A stretch of 64,000 nt of DNA from Odontocerum albicorne (lineage: Eukaryota > Arthropoda > Insecta > Trichoptera > Odontoceridae), in assembly GCA_949825065.1 (NCBI GenBank), contig OX463864.1, positions 18,922,874 to 18,986,873 on the forward strand, given 5' to 3'. Of this stretch, positions 22,410 through 33,174 are shown one piece after another. The first letter of the stretch is position 1; every line of letters begins with the position of its first letter. The notes beneath the pieces were generated by a model that saw only the letters and a program-made list of their open reading frames with translations, was not told where the DNA came from and did not search any database. A program made the position numbers and the translations under genes.

Positions 22410-22453
22410 TTCACCTGACGAAGAAGACGGAGGTCTTTGAAACCGGAAGTGAA
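22410..22453 (+). ncRNA. Hammerhead-ribozyme-like motif, Penelope-like type (right arm)
   Basis: TTCAC (22,410-22,414), CTGACGA (22,415-22,421), hairpin AAGAC-GGAG-GTCTT (22,424-22,437), GAAA (22,439-22,442), CCGGAA, then GTGAA (22,449-22,453), the exact complement of the first block. The U expected before the cleavage base is A in this copy, so it is probably inactive. The copies at 22,041-22,084 and 55,522-55,566 keep that U. Confidence 0.4.
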
Positions 22454-23015
22454 CTTAAGTAAAACAGTGGTAAATAAAAAATAAGTCTTTTATTTATTTT
22501 ATTAAAGATGAATAAATTCATATGACTTAGTTTTTTTTCTATTATTAATTGAATCAATTATTATAATACACGCGTCTAACAAAAAAAAAGATAATTTATA
22601 CAGCGCCGTTTAAAGCGCTGACTCTTCTCAGAGGCGCTCTTACTCGGGATTCGAACGTACTATTATTGACAGATTCAAAATATTACAAAAAGTAAAACAA
22701 GTCGAGTGTTAGGTTAGGAAAGCGGTGACTGTGGTTATAAGGTTAGAAACTTCTCCAGACCTGCATATGTTTACAAAAACTTATTTAGTAAGAAATCCGG
22801 AGAATATTTACCAAGGGAAGACATAACAAAGAAACCTTTGTAGATCTTCCGATATGTGATAGTTATACATTCAGTTTTAGGTTGAGTAGTATTTATGTGT
22901 TGTATTTACAATATATTCAACCACAAATTGTGATATTCGTAAGACTTCCCAAAAAGGGTTATCTTTAAAGGATTTCTAAAGCTGCACATGTCACCCACTT
23001 CTGTGACAAAATGTT

Positions 23016-23640
23016 AACTAAAATGACATCATTATTTCTAGATTTTTTATTGTACATATATGAAAAATACATTGAACTATCTTATTTAGGTTTCATACGA
23101 CATTTTACAACAATAAATATCGATTTAATTGAAATATTACTCAAGAAAACAAACATTAACAAAAAATAGAGATTATTAATTCAAAAAATAGTACATTACA
23201 ATAATGTAATTATTACAATAACAAAATAAACACGTTAAAATCACAAAAAACGCTCTTGTCCACTAGAACCTATCAAGAAATAGACTTTAAATATACATAT
23301 AATTGAATATTTTGCACAGTTAAAATCTAATGAATCAGAATATTACTTTTAAAATCCTAACAGAGAATAATAAATCACATCTAGCAGCTACAGCAGAGCC
23401 TGATCCTAGTGATGGATAGCTTGTTCGGAGTTTCGGTCCGATGGTAGGACACCCTACTCCTTCATCGGATAAGTTCTGACTGTTAAGATATTTATTGGAA
23501 ATTTTTGGATCTTTTTGGGAATCGGGAAAGGATAGGTTTGTGGTAATTGTCTTGATTTTATGAATGATTATGAGAAATTATAAACGATTAAATACATATA
23601 TAAATATGATGATATGTACATAATATGGCTGTATTAATAA
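23016..23640. other. AT-rich spacer, nothing recognised
   Basis: No open frame or shared repeat recognised. Confidence 0.4.
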
Positions 23641-23870
23641 TATTATTCCTTGTATTTTGTTTAGTGAAACACTTGTTATTCCACTTTATATAACAGTATA
23701 GCCCTGCCGGTTTCAAGGTTTTCCCTTCGTTACCAGGGGAGCACAAACAAGAATTATTTCACTCCTGTGATAATGAGGTGAAAACTATTACACCGGTAGG
23801 GTTACACCGTTATATAACGTGGAATAAACAGTGTTTGATTAAACAAATTACAAAGAGTATGTTGTTAAAC
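23641..23870. mobile_element. Head-to-head pair of Penelope-like termini
   Basis: Plus-strand 23,755-23,870 (CTCCTGTGATAATGAGGTGA, ACCGGTAGGGTTACACCG, GTGGAATAAACAGTGTTTGA, TTAAACAAATTACAA) is matched by the reverse complement of 23,641-23,735 (GCTCCCCTGGTAACGAAGG, GAAACCGGCAGGG, GTGGAATAACAAGTGTTTCA, CTAAACAAAATACAAGG). A third copy is at 45,792-45,890. Both carry degenerate hammerhead-like cores. Confidence 0.55.
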
Positions 23871-24751
23871 CCGGAGAACCGTTGAAATATTTTGGTCGCA
23901 AAATCCAACCTTGTGACAAAGTTTTCTTTGTTAAAATCTTGAACAAGTTGAGTTTTATAGGGATGGAGTTTTAAGTCAAACAATAAAATTTGTTGCAAAG
24001 TCGTTCGCGACGTTGGATCGGCGCGCAAAGACTCATTGACTTCCTAAAGTCCACGGGATTTTAGCGAAGAAACTATCTTCTCAAATCTTTTAACTATCAC
24101 TACTAAATTAAGTTGGTGGTCAGGCAATGTCTTACGTTGTGTTATCGGTTCCTCAACTTGAAATAATCGTCTAGCTCTTACATATAAACCTTCGTTTTCG
24201 TAAAACGTACGAACGCAATTGAATGGAATATACAGTGTCTATATTAAGCAAAATTAACAGTGTTTAGCTAAACAAAATACAATGTCTTTAAACCTCCACG
24301 TTATTGATGCCTCAACTATACCATAAATAATAAAATATTACTTCTCTTTCTTCTTTATTCTAAGTTAGACATGTAGTTTGTTATCATCAGGACTCTCTTG
24401 AGGGGTTAGCTCCCTGTTATTCATCCATATTTTTAAGGCATTTCTGGGGAATGACTGTCAATGGTTATTTCATTAAATTCCATTTAGGAAACTCGACTCA
24501 ATCTAACAATATCCTATTTTTCAAACAATTCTCGGATACAGCAGTTCCTAGCCCTATCTCTTAGTGTTTTATCTGAAATAGTTCTTTATTTAGGGTTATC
24601 GTTTGTTCTGAGTATACCTTTTGATTGTATTGCATATGCTGGATACTAAATTTCATGATAAATTAATGGCCTCACATATCGTTTACAAATTTTGACCTTT
24701 CCGTCAATAATATCAATATTTTAAAATATTTCAACATATCACAAAGCATTC
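23871..24751. other. AT-rich spacer, nothing recognised
   Basis: Minus frame 23,810-24,028 overlaps the Penelope-like end and has no domain. TAAACAAAATACAATGTCTT near 24,272 may be a further fragment of the same terminus. Confidence 0.35.
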
Positions 24752-24870
24752 TATTCTAGTTTGGTTTTTATTAAAGATCTTTGTGGTTGATTGAAAGAGA
24801 TTGCCGCATGGCAATAATTCAACCAGGTTATGTTGTATACAATGATAGTGTAATACAGTACAATATAAGA
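24752..24870 (+). mobile_element. SINE-A 3' half
   Basis: GGTTGATTGAAAGAGATTGC, CGCATGGCAATAATTCAACC, AGGTTATGTTGTATACAATG and GTGTAATACAGTACAATAT follow the order of the SINE-A tail. The tRNA-like head is absent. Confidence 0.75.
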
Positions 24871-26099
24871 TGTAACTACGATTGCCCTCTACTGAGCTAA
24901 CAAAGCACAGTAGGTGAACCATCAGGTGTGACATTGATTGAATGTCACCACACAGATGAAGTTTTTTTTTATGTATCCGTGTTGGAGAGTAGACTATAAA
25001 GAAATTTCCATACAACCCATGGTAGATGGTGTTCTACCATCCATCTAGCACTATGGCAGATACTTCGATGGCTGTCCAAGCTTTCAACTCCCCAAGAATC
25101 GACACATTTCGAGAAAATTCTGGGGGATTTTGGGTGGTCATAAAGATGCTGCTTGGCCTTTGTCTTAGCTGTGTTTGTATTATTACTTAGTCCATGGCAG
25201 TTTAAATATTTATTTGACGAAAAATAGACCCTCTTCTATAGTCTATAAGGTGACTTCCTAATTTTTTTAAGATCTTCTATAGTAAAAGTAATTCTAGTTT
25301 TTTTCATTATTATTTCCCCATTTAACCTCTATCAGTACCACATCCATCTTATTCACACTCTGGTGTGACGCCAGCAGAGGAGGGTCTTCCCCCGAAAAAG
25401 CTTTTTCATCTAAGTATGACTTAACCCTAATTTCAGACGATCGCGCAGTGAAAGAACCTATTTTTTTCACTGTTTATTACATTAAAAAGTTCTTCATAAC
25501 TTAACATTTCTTCAACAAACTCACCACTACAGCTGCTTACTTAGTGATATGTGGTATTTGTACGTACGTAATAAGAATAAAATGAGTATTACACATACAA
25601 GAAAACATAATATATTCAGTACCAGAGCCATCAAAATCGTGTCTGTACTGAATATTTCAATACGTCTGGTCACTCAAGTGATTATAATCAGAAGAATTTG
25701 TGCCGCGTCGCCCACGTGAACATTTTCACGGGTCGGCCATCTTGCCGCTGAAATGCGCGCGCATTGTTTACGAGTGTTGCTACATGGAAAAAAATTCGTG
25801 CCTGCATTTCAACACTGTACAACACAAACGAATGTTCTAGATAGGTATCCAAATAGAATTCGTGCGAAGTGAATGCATTCTTCAGCATTGCATCTCTCCG
25901 CATAGAGGCAAACATCGATTTGAAGCTTGAAGAAGGAAGTTGCTTTAGTTTAATTCTATTATTTGTTGTAAATATATTTTAAGGTTTGAATGAATTCAAT
26001 AATTTGTTATGAATACTAAATTAGTATATTCACATGATAGAAAAAGGTAACTAGCAAAGAATTTTGTTACATTAAGTTTATTCATAATAATTATTATTA
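24871..26099. other. Spacer with unrecognised minus-strand frames
   Basis: Open frames at 24,731-25,015 (-) and 25,688-25,915 (-) have no domain I recognise; the first crosses the SINE-A tail. The segment 25,690-25,930 is less AT-rich than its neighbours and includes a CATTTTCACGGGTCGGCCATCTTG-like block. It could be an eroded exon or transposon end, but nothing supports either. Confidence 0.3.
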
Positions 26100-26303
26100 C
26101 ATTTTCTTTATATAAGTATAGCCTGATGAGTTTATTCCAATGTGGAAATATCTTCTAACCAACCAGAAAGTAGTTAAAACATGTCTTAAGTATAAACCAC
26201 ACCGGAACTTTTATTCAATAAAATTTAGTACCAACGGGAATCAAACCCGTAATTTTCAGGCTAGAAGACAGGCGTCTAATTGTAAGACCACGGAGGTTGA
26301 CTA
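26100..26303 (-). mobile_element. SINE-A, near full-length
   Basis: On the minus strand: GTCAACCTCCGTGGTCTTAC (A box), GCCTGTCTTCTAGCCTG, ACGGGTTTGATTCCCGTTG (B box), then a shortened body and the tail GGTTGGTTAGAAGATATTTC. The tRNA-like part is one of the better preserved in the window, so a naive tRNA scan might flag it. Confidence 0.8.
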
Positions 26304-26437
26304 ACAAACTAAACATTAACTGTATCGTGACTGAAAGAAATACCTGAAGATTTATAAACCTGCACAAAAATGACGGCTTCTTAATTAATTATTCAACTTT
26401 AAGTCCTGTTTACATGATCTTGAATACGTTAAGTAAA

Positions 26438-26558
26438 AAAATGTGTGTGTCTGTGTGTATGTATCTGTGTGTATGTATGTGTGTGTATGTATGTGTGTAT
26501 GTATGTGTGTGTGTATGTATGTATGTATGTGTGTGTATGTATGTGTGTGTATGAACAT
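26438..26558. repeat. Microsatellite, (TG)n / (TATG)n mixture
   Basis: About 120 bases built of GTGTGTATGTATG units. On the minus strand it yields a histidine/threonine/tyrosine-rich frame (26,410-26,607) that is a repeat artefact. Confidence 0.95.
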
Positions 26559-26869
26559 TTTTTTTAATCACTGATAATATAGTATAATTTTGATATTCAG
26601 ATATCAAAATTTTATTTAGTCTATATTTTATTATATTTTAATATATGTATTTACTAAAATGAAAATAATAAAGACAAAAATTGTATTAAAAAACTTCTTT
26701 GATAAATTATTAAAATTTTATTTGAAAATGAATTGAAAAAAAAATAGAATAACTAGTTTGTTTTCATACACGAGTATAGTAGAAACAAAGGTAAATATAT
26801 ATTTTAAGGTCAGGGGTACTATGTACCCTTTTTACCTATCTACACACCTATCCAGGTTAATTGTGTAAC

Positions 26870-26940
26870 CCACTCCCCCCTACCGCCTCCCCCCTCCCCC
26901 TGCTGCCGCACTCCTACCCTCTCCCCCCTACCGCCACACT
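26870..26940. repeat. C-rich low-complexity block
   Basis: CCCACTCCCCCCTACCGCC, CCCCCTCCCCCTGCTGCCGC and CCTACCCTCTCCCCCCTACC stand out in an AT-rich setting. The complementary strand is G-rich enough to form a quadruplex. Confidence 0.8.
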
Positions 26941-27089
26941 TTTTGAATGGTCGTGATTCTGTAAGGTCGTCTTATTAATAGTATCGGCTGAGATTTGATA
27001 TGAAAAACCGCCATTTTCTAAATTCAACTTCCCGCCAGATCATGTGACACGCGACAAACTTTCGATATGTCAGGTGGTCGGCAGACACA

Positions 27090-27315
27090 CACACGCACAC
27101 ATTATAATATCGATGCAACATCGACGGATTAAACTACTAACAATGAACTAATCCGATGCAATAATCGAGCGGTGAAATATTCGTAAACAATATCGATAGA
27201 TTAAACAATAATCGATTTTGTTTCCCGATGCAATATTAACGGATTAAACGAGCAATTTAATACATCGATGCAATATCGATAAACTATATATGGATTAAAC
27301 TACAGAAACGTTGTG
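27090..27315. repeat. Degenerate repeats of ATCGATGCAATATCGA...GGATTAAAC
   Basis: Variants of AATATCGATGCAACATCGAC, GGATTAAACTA and CGATGCAATATTAACGGATT recur five or six times with irregular spacing. It is preceded by a short AC repeat (27,085-27,105). Confidence 0.6.
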
Positions 27316-27596
27316 ATTAAACACTGAGAGTTTTTACTGTTTTTTGTTTAAATTTTTTTCACTTTCAATTCATTATTCAAATATTTTGCATTTTCTTACG
27401 TCACGTTAAATCAAAATATAAAAGAAATCTGTGTTTATTATAATTTCCAAAAATACTCAAAATAGGTTAAATAAATATTATAAGGCCACCGTATTTCTTT
27501 GTTCGTTAAATATTTCTTTGGAAATAATGGTCATTTACTTAAAAATATCAACCAAAAAATAAACATTTCAATGACAGTATTTGGCTAGTCTACTTA

Positions 27597-27980
27597 TTGA
27601 AAGAAATCAACCTTAGACCATATTTTGGAAACAATTCCTTTGTTTTAAATATTTTTTTAAAAATCACGAGAGGTGTACGTGATCTTTTCATAAATCTGGT
27701 CTTGCGAAACCTGAACCATCGCAGCATTCCCCGATTGCAATATTTTGGGCGAGCATTAAGAACGCCTACTTGCTCTCAGAAAAACTTCTTGGATATAGAA
27801 TTAGACATCATCCATACTGTCGCAGATTACGTGACACAACTTATTCGTAAGGCACAGAATCTTATTTCGAACATTTATAACATTCTGAACATAATAAATT
27901 CGAGGAAAAATACTATGAACATAATAAATCTAAGTAAAAAATACTCTGACCATAATAAATATAAGTTTAAAATATATTAA
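27597..27980 (+). other. Unrecognised 127-codon open frame
   Basis: The translation includes an arginine-containing RSIPRLQYFGRALRTP block and a lysine/asparagine-rich AT-driven C-terminus. No domain, signal peptide or membrane segment is clear. Its density of charged residues (FLDIELDIIHTVADYVTQLI) is more protein-like than most frames here, so an old retroelement fragment is possible. No supporting context is seen, and it may be chance. Confidence 0.2.
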
Positions 27981-29220
27981 ATATCCTTTGAGGCACTTCA
28001 CTTTTCAAAAACTTTTAAAAATCCGTCACGCTACTACATTCATGGTTTTTTCGAAAAAGCAATTATCACCACAAAATATTTTTTTAAGATGATTAAATTA
28101 TGGTTAGAATATATTGTCTCAAAATTAAGACAAACTACAAATTATCACAATGTTAGAACCGAAATAAAAAAAGAGAGAAAGAAGAAACAATGTTCATTTT
28201 TTTTATAATTACACTGCTCACACATATTAGTTATTAAAGCGTCATCAACACATCACTCACCGTACCCAAAGCACTTTCAATATTAAAAATAATGCAAATT
28301 GAACTAAATAAACATCATTAAAACCAGTTGCAAAATGACAATAAAACGCTACACCCATAAATACTTTTTTTTTTTGACGAATTGTTTTCTTTTATTTTTC
28401 GACGGCGGCAACACTGTTTATGGCGGCGTTCTAAATTCGAATTTTTGACATATGAAACCGTTTTATTATATATTTTTTTCCATACAATTTCGAGGTTATG
28501 TTTGAATTGTCGGACTTACAATAATACTTTGTCGGCTAAATTTTTCGTGTCACGACGACGCATCGCCCGATAGAAAGCCAACGCCTTTGGCGCGACCAAC
28601 GGTCGTAGGATTAGAAATTGACTAACGAGGCTCACCGCTGCGACGGAGGGCAGTGACTGGACACTAGCGCCACAACCGACGGTCTCCACAAACTTGCCGC
28701 CCCTCCAAGAGACCCTCCTACGGAGCTGGAAACTTTTGCGGAGCTTAAAAGCTTCTTGTGAGTTCTTATTCCGACCGTTTCCATCGGAACGTCCCCGTAT
28801 TTTACCTTTATTTTTCCTCGATTTTGAGGAAAAACACTAATACATAACAAGTTAAATTACAAGCAGCATATAACAATATTGAGGATCTCTTCAAGATGAA
28901 TCCCTCCGCTTGGAGGTTGAAGATAGAAATACGTGTCGCAGGGATTAATGTAATTTGTGAAATAAGAAAGAAACTGAATATTAAATATTCTAGCATAAGG
29001 ATGTTAACGAATTTATTAAATCTCCCTTAAATTCTTTGTCAAACGAAGACTTAATGATTAACAATACATAACACATATAAATAGGATGCAAACGGTAAAA
29101 AATATGTCCACCGTTAAAAGTTTGACAGTCAAGAGTAAATATTCTTCATGCATCTTGGCATTTTTTGATTATCATAAAAGAATATGGTCCCAATAGATAG
29201 CGTACGAGTATATAACAAGT
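27981..29220. other. Spacer with unrecognised frames
   Basis: Frames at 28,382-28,573 (+), 28,632-28,850 (-) and 28,808-28,996 (-) have no recognised domain. The GC-richer stretch 28,550-28,800 does not match anything else in the window. Confidence 0.3.
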
Positions 29221-29225
29221 ACATA

Positions 29226-29465
29226 CAGTACCCAGCGGTGATTAATACATATCGGGCTTAAGAAAGAGGCTGTCGGTCATAATCGGGTAACTTCGGCTTT
29301 GTAGAGCGTCGTCTCTGACCCAAAAACGCTAGACAACGACTGACAAATCGCGACGGAACACGTATATGAATGACAGAGACGACGCTCTATAAAGCCGAAG
29401 TTACCCGATTATGGCCGACAATCTCTTTCTTAAGCCCGATGTGTATTACTTACCGCCGGGTACTG
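29226..29465. mobile_element. 240-bp foldback MITE with 92-bp arms and TA target duplication
   Basis: The left arm 29,226-29,317 starts CAGTACCCAGCGGTGATTAA and the right arm 29,374-29,465 is its inverted counterpart, ending TACCGCCGGGTACTG. The arms are equal in length with a handful of mismatches, around a 56-base spacer. The element is flanked by TA at 29,224-29,225 and 29,466-29,467. CAGT-type ends with TA duplication point to the Tc1/mariner superfamily. It is noncoding. Confidence 0.85.
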
Positions 29466-29479
29466 TACATATTAACACA

Positions 29480-29790
29480 CCATGTCCTTTGCAAGGAATG
29501 CAGATAGAACAACAGATTTCCAAACTTTCGCTTCATCTACATTTATACATCTCGTCATGTACAATTCTCTATTATTAATACTTCTCACTTTGCCCTATTT
29601 CAAAATCAGATCTACTTGATTCAGCCACGCTTTTCTCTGTCTACTTCTTCCACGTAAATTTTTCACTTCTGACTGTTTACTCGCTTAGTCATTCACTCTT
29701 TTCACATGTACGAACCATTTTAAAATTCCTTTCTTCATCTTACCTAAAACATCAGAAATGACAAATCTTTCAAAGTCATTCTGTTTTAAA
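29480..29790 (-). pseudogene. LINE reverse transcriptase tail remnant, copy 1 (copy 2 at 61,132-61,530)
   Basis: The sequence TTAATACTTCTCACTTTGCC and the following TTTCAAAATC.GAT.TA...CCACG block match 61,132 onward in the same orientation, as do CATGT..GAACCATTTTAAAA and CCTTTCTTC. At 61 kb the minus strand encodes LINE-like residues, so by homology this is the same remnant. It starts right after the foldback MITE. Confidence 0.55.
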
Positions 29791-29861
29791 AAAAGGTTCA
29801 TATATAGTAAATGAAAACAAGAGTTCCTTCAATGGCTAAAAGGCCAAAAAGTTCCAATGGT

Positions 29862-30262
29862 CTGATGACAAAAATTCTCTACGTCGTCCTGTCCCTCATG
29901 TCTGAGGATGGCGGCAGCCGTCGATGACCCTTTTAATGACCTCCCTCCATCTGGATCTGTCTCAGGTCAATTGGAGAGCGTCCGATATTGAAGATCTTGT
30001 CGCAGTCCTGATCAGGTCACCCCATCTGGTCAGGGTCTTCCTCGAGATCTCGTTCCTTCGACACTTCCCACGACCACAAATTTCTCAAGGTTATTCAGCT
30101 CTCTTCTCATGATGTGGCCGAAATACTGCAGGATACGTCGCATACACAATGACGAGAGGCGATCCTTTATCTTGAGCTCGGCTAAGATGGACACATTTCT
30201 TCTCATGACTGTCCATAGTATCCGGAGCATTCTGCGCCAACACCACATTTCAAATGCATCGA
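29862..30262 (-). pseudogene. LINE reverse transcriptase C-terminus (MWCWRRMLRI type)
   Basis: The minus-strand frame 30,030-30,248 encodes MWCWRRMLRILWTVMRRNVS, then RLSSLCMRRILQYFGHIMRR, EKFVVVGSVEG and RSRGRP, in the order of an arthropod LINE C-terminus. Downstream, in a shifted frame, SISDALQLT, DRSRWREVIKRVIDGCRHPQ and a stop complete the end. One frameshift breaks the copy near 30,020. It is 5' truncated. Confidence 0.85.
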
Positions 30263-30599
30263 TCCGTCGTCTTTCCGATTTTCAAAAATTAGGCAAATAT
30301 TTTTATCTGGTGAATCCTTACGACCGCAAAAAGGGTTTTCATTCATTTCGCACATATTTTATTCGAAGTTGATTAAATGTGGAATAGGTAGAGTCAAAAA
30401 GCACTAATGAATCCAAATTTTCTTCAAGACCTTTTTATACTGCTAGACCAATTCATCAAAACAATAAGCTGTGTACGAAGAGTTGTTCAGCCAATCTATC
30501 GTTCAGAAAAAAACTGTTTTTTATCATAGACAAAATTTTATAAAGAGAAAAATAACTCGTTGATGTGTAACACGTTGATCGGCCACCCTCTGGAGTTTC

Positions 30600-30690
30600 G
30601 GACTCGACTCCAACTCACTCAAAATTAAACTCCACGGCTCAGATTCGCTCTCAAACTGAATTGAAATTGTGTCGTCGAGATGATCCTTTT
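30600..30690 (+). mobile_element. SINE-B 3' fragment
   Basis: AAACTCCACGGCTCAGATTCG, CTCTCAAACTGAATTGAAATT and GATGATCCTTTT match the 3' part of SINE-B (compare 47,687-47,752). Confidence 0.6.
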
Positions 30691-30734
30691 TAAAATATTT
30701 AAAAAAGATTTTTCAAATTTGCCGCCATGTTAAA

Positions 30735-31018
30735 TTATGGCTGAAGTTTCGAAGGCGTTGCAGCTTTCCTCCTCAGGGTGATGTAATTTGCATTCACTAG
30801 ATTATTAAATGTGTGATGAAACCTGTTTGTGAACCATTGCACACCAACAAACTCACTGGCCACATCACCGTACTGGATCCGATAGCCCACCAAAGTTAGA
30901 CGATCAGAGCATAAAAAAAATGGCTGTGTCATTCGAGGGGAGTAGCACAACTTGGGGTTCGAACCAACGACCTTACGCATGGAAGTCCAGTGTGTTATCG
31001 TGAGGTCAAGCACCTCAA
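30735..31018 (-). mobile_element. tRNA-derived SINE (SINE-B), inverted copy
   Basis: On the minus strand: CGATAACACACTGGACTTCC (A-box side), GTAAGGTCGTTGGTTCGAAC (B box), GTGCTACTCCCCTCGAATGA, CTATCGGATCCAGTACGGTG and GAGTTTGTTGGTGTGCAA follow the order of the 47,393, 53,312 and 60,698 copies. The frame 30,735-31,013 is noncoding SINE sequence. Confidence 0.8.
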
Positions 31019-31890
31019 AATGTCCACATTCGAATCAGTTACCGTACTCTGTACTCTTGGGTCATTCTCAGTACTGTTTGTCAGATTTCTCTCAGATGTT
31101 CAGAGAAAAGTATGATATGGTCATGGGGCAATTTGTAGTGGGAATTTTATAATCAGAGCATATTCGTAAACTCGAGAACCTTTCGACTTACATTGTTAAG
31201 TTGTCATGCTAAAATACAGCGTTAACCGAACATGTTTGTTCCCTAGTAACAAATCGACAGTTCATCAAGTATCATGCATAGGAAAGAAAGTGAGCAGAAC
31301 AACGCGACACATGGAGTCAGGCAGCCATTAATTTGAATGGGTCTAGAGTCAAGAGTCTTGTCACCTTTCCAAGTGTGTCTCGGCTAGCAGCAGACCGGAA
31401 AAATTGGAAGTTTCCATGTGCTCGCTCCATTACATCGGGAGTTATCGAAATCACTCTTAATATTCCTGGTCGCCTGTTATCACGTAGAATTCTGAGACTT
31501 TCTTACCAAATTTCACTGCTATGTTTTGACACTTGAATCATTCATCGTACTTTTTGAATTTTTTTTAAACAGTTTGCCAAAACAAGAAATTAGTAGACAA
31601 CGTGCTAGTTGTATGTAATAGAAAGAAAACAAGCAAAGATAATCAATATATCGGTGTTACAAAAAAAAATTGTTTCAAGAAACTGAGGCTATATATTTTC
31701 CGTATTTTGTATACAAATATCGCTTAATAAAACGACATATTTTATTATCATTTACAAAGTCTTTGAACTTTGTAAATAATACGAAATGTTTTATTTACAA
31801 AGTCCAAAGATAGGTCTGTAATACTTTTTCATTTTAAGTTAAATATCCAGTGTAATGATAATATTGCGTTATTTTGGGATAAATCGTCGT
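31019..31890. other. Spacer, nothing recognised
   Basis: Frames at 30,952-31,152 and 31,333-31,536 have no domain. A TTTACAAAGT motif is present in both orientations at 31,752-31,805 and could form a hairpin. Confidence 0.35.
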
Positions 31891-31892
31891 CA

Positions 31893-32575
31893 ATCACAAT
31901 CGATATACCTCAATCGTTATGAATCGTAATTCATACAACTCCATCACGATCAATAAGACTCGATCGCATTTGATATACTCGTACATCAATCACAATTGAT
32001 ACACCTCAATCGCAATTGATACAACTCAATCGTAATGGAACCACTGCAATCGTAATAGATGCACCTCAACGGTAATAGGTGCCCCTCAATAGCACTTGAT
32101 ACATCTCAATCGTAATAAATACACCTTTATCGCAATTGATACATTTCAATCGTAATGAAACCACATCAATCGTAATACAATAGATACGCCTTAACCGTAA
32201 TAGATACCCCTCAATCGCACTTGATACATCTTAATCGTAATAGATACACCTCTATCACAATTTATACAACTCAATCATAATAGAACCACCTCAACCGTAA
32301 TAGATACGCCTTAACCGTAATAGATGCACCTCAATCGCACTTGATTCCCCTCAACAGTAATAGATACCCATCAATCGCAATATTGATACAACTCAATCGC
32401 AATTGATCAACTCAATCACAGCTGATACACCTCTACCGCATTTGACACTCCTCAATCCTAATTGATATGCACCAATCACAATTGATACACCTTAATTGCA
32501 ATTGATAAACCTAAATCGTAATTGACAAATTAATCACAATTGATACACCTCAATCGCAAGTGATCAAAGTTGAGT
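31893..32575. repeat. 20-bp tandem array, about 34 units
   Basis: The unit is close to TGATACACCTCAATCGCAAT and most copies keep exactly 20 bases; a few are 18, 19 or 22. Each unit contains TCAAT and ATTGA half-sites, so neighbouring units can pair. Position-specific variants (GAACCACC, GATACGCC, GCACTTGAT) recur in blocks, suggesting multi-unit duplications. Confidence 0.9.
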
Positions 32576-33174
32576 GTCATTCATATTGCTTATCACGGCT
32601 GATATTAACCGGTCGACGACGGAAGAAGGGGTGTATTAATTTTGTCATACTTTCGTTGCTACAATACTTTTATTTATAAAAAGTATTTAAGATGTGTTTT
32701 AAAAAAAAAATAAAAACGTGGAAGATGCCAATATCCGATGCCCTGATCAATAGAGACAGCCATAGAAACAAAAGAAGAGCATTTGGCACGTTAATTCTAC
32801 TTATTGCCATTCTATATAGATTGATATTTCTGTACCTCGAATGGACATAAATCTATGCACTTTCCAGGAACATAAAACTATATATTTTCCAACTAAGTTG
32901 GATAAGATGTTGCTCCCGTCAGACCCTCACATCCATCCTCACGCTTAGAAAAAAGTATTCAAATATATGGTACTTAGGGGAAACCTCGTGGAGTAGACAC
33001 ATGGGTAGAATCTGCACTTCCGAAAGTAGAGATATAAAAAAATTACTTTCTTCCCTATTTGAGAGTAAGTTATCCTTGATAACTCCTCACCAATGTTCCA
33101 CATTCTTACTTGCTATATACCAGCAGGGCCACGCTTGCTTACAAACAAATCTAGACATTCGGATATTTTTGGAG
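32576..33174. other. Spacer, nothing recognised
   Basis: No domain or shared repeat recognised. The plus frames at 33,001-33,216 and 33,093-33,302 run into the inverted SINE-A and are artefacts. Confidence 0.4.

Larger units (their letters stand above)
20595..23015. mobile_element. Large imperfect foldback of Penelope-like terminal sequence
   Basis: The sequence from about 22,240 to 23,015 is the reverse complement of 21,570-22,240 plus 20,595-20,760. Matching landmarks moving outward are ACGGAGG..TTTGAAACCGG (22,032-22,084 vs 22,410-22,455), AATCTGTCAATAATAG (about 21,763 vs 22,665), GGAGAGGTTTCTAATC (about 21,688 vs 22,745), AAAGGTTTCTTTGT (about 21,600 vs 22,830), and CACATAT.GGAAGATCT with AACCCTTTTTGGGA on the outside (20,642-20,755 vs 22,845-22,965). 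The left arm is interrupted by about 830 bp (20,765-21,590). No reverse transcriptase is present. Penelope-like assignment is inference from the ribozyme-like motif and the paired terminal arrangement. Confidence 0.6.

Noticed and set aside
25688..25915. Host exon on the minus strand
   Set aside because: Composition is somewhat coding-like, but there is no recognised domain, splice signal set or neighbouring exon.
26410..26607. His/Thr-rich open frame
   Set aside because: It is the minus strand of a TG/TATG microsatellite.
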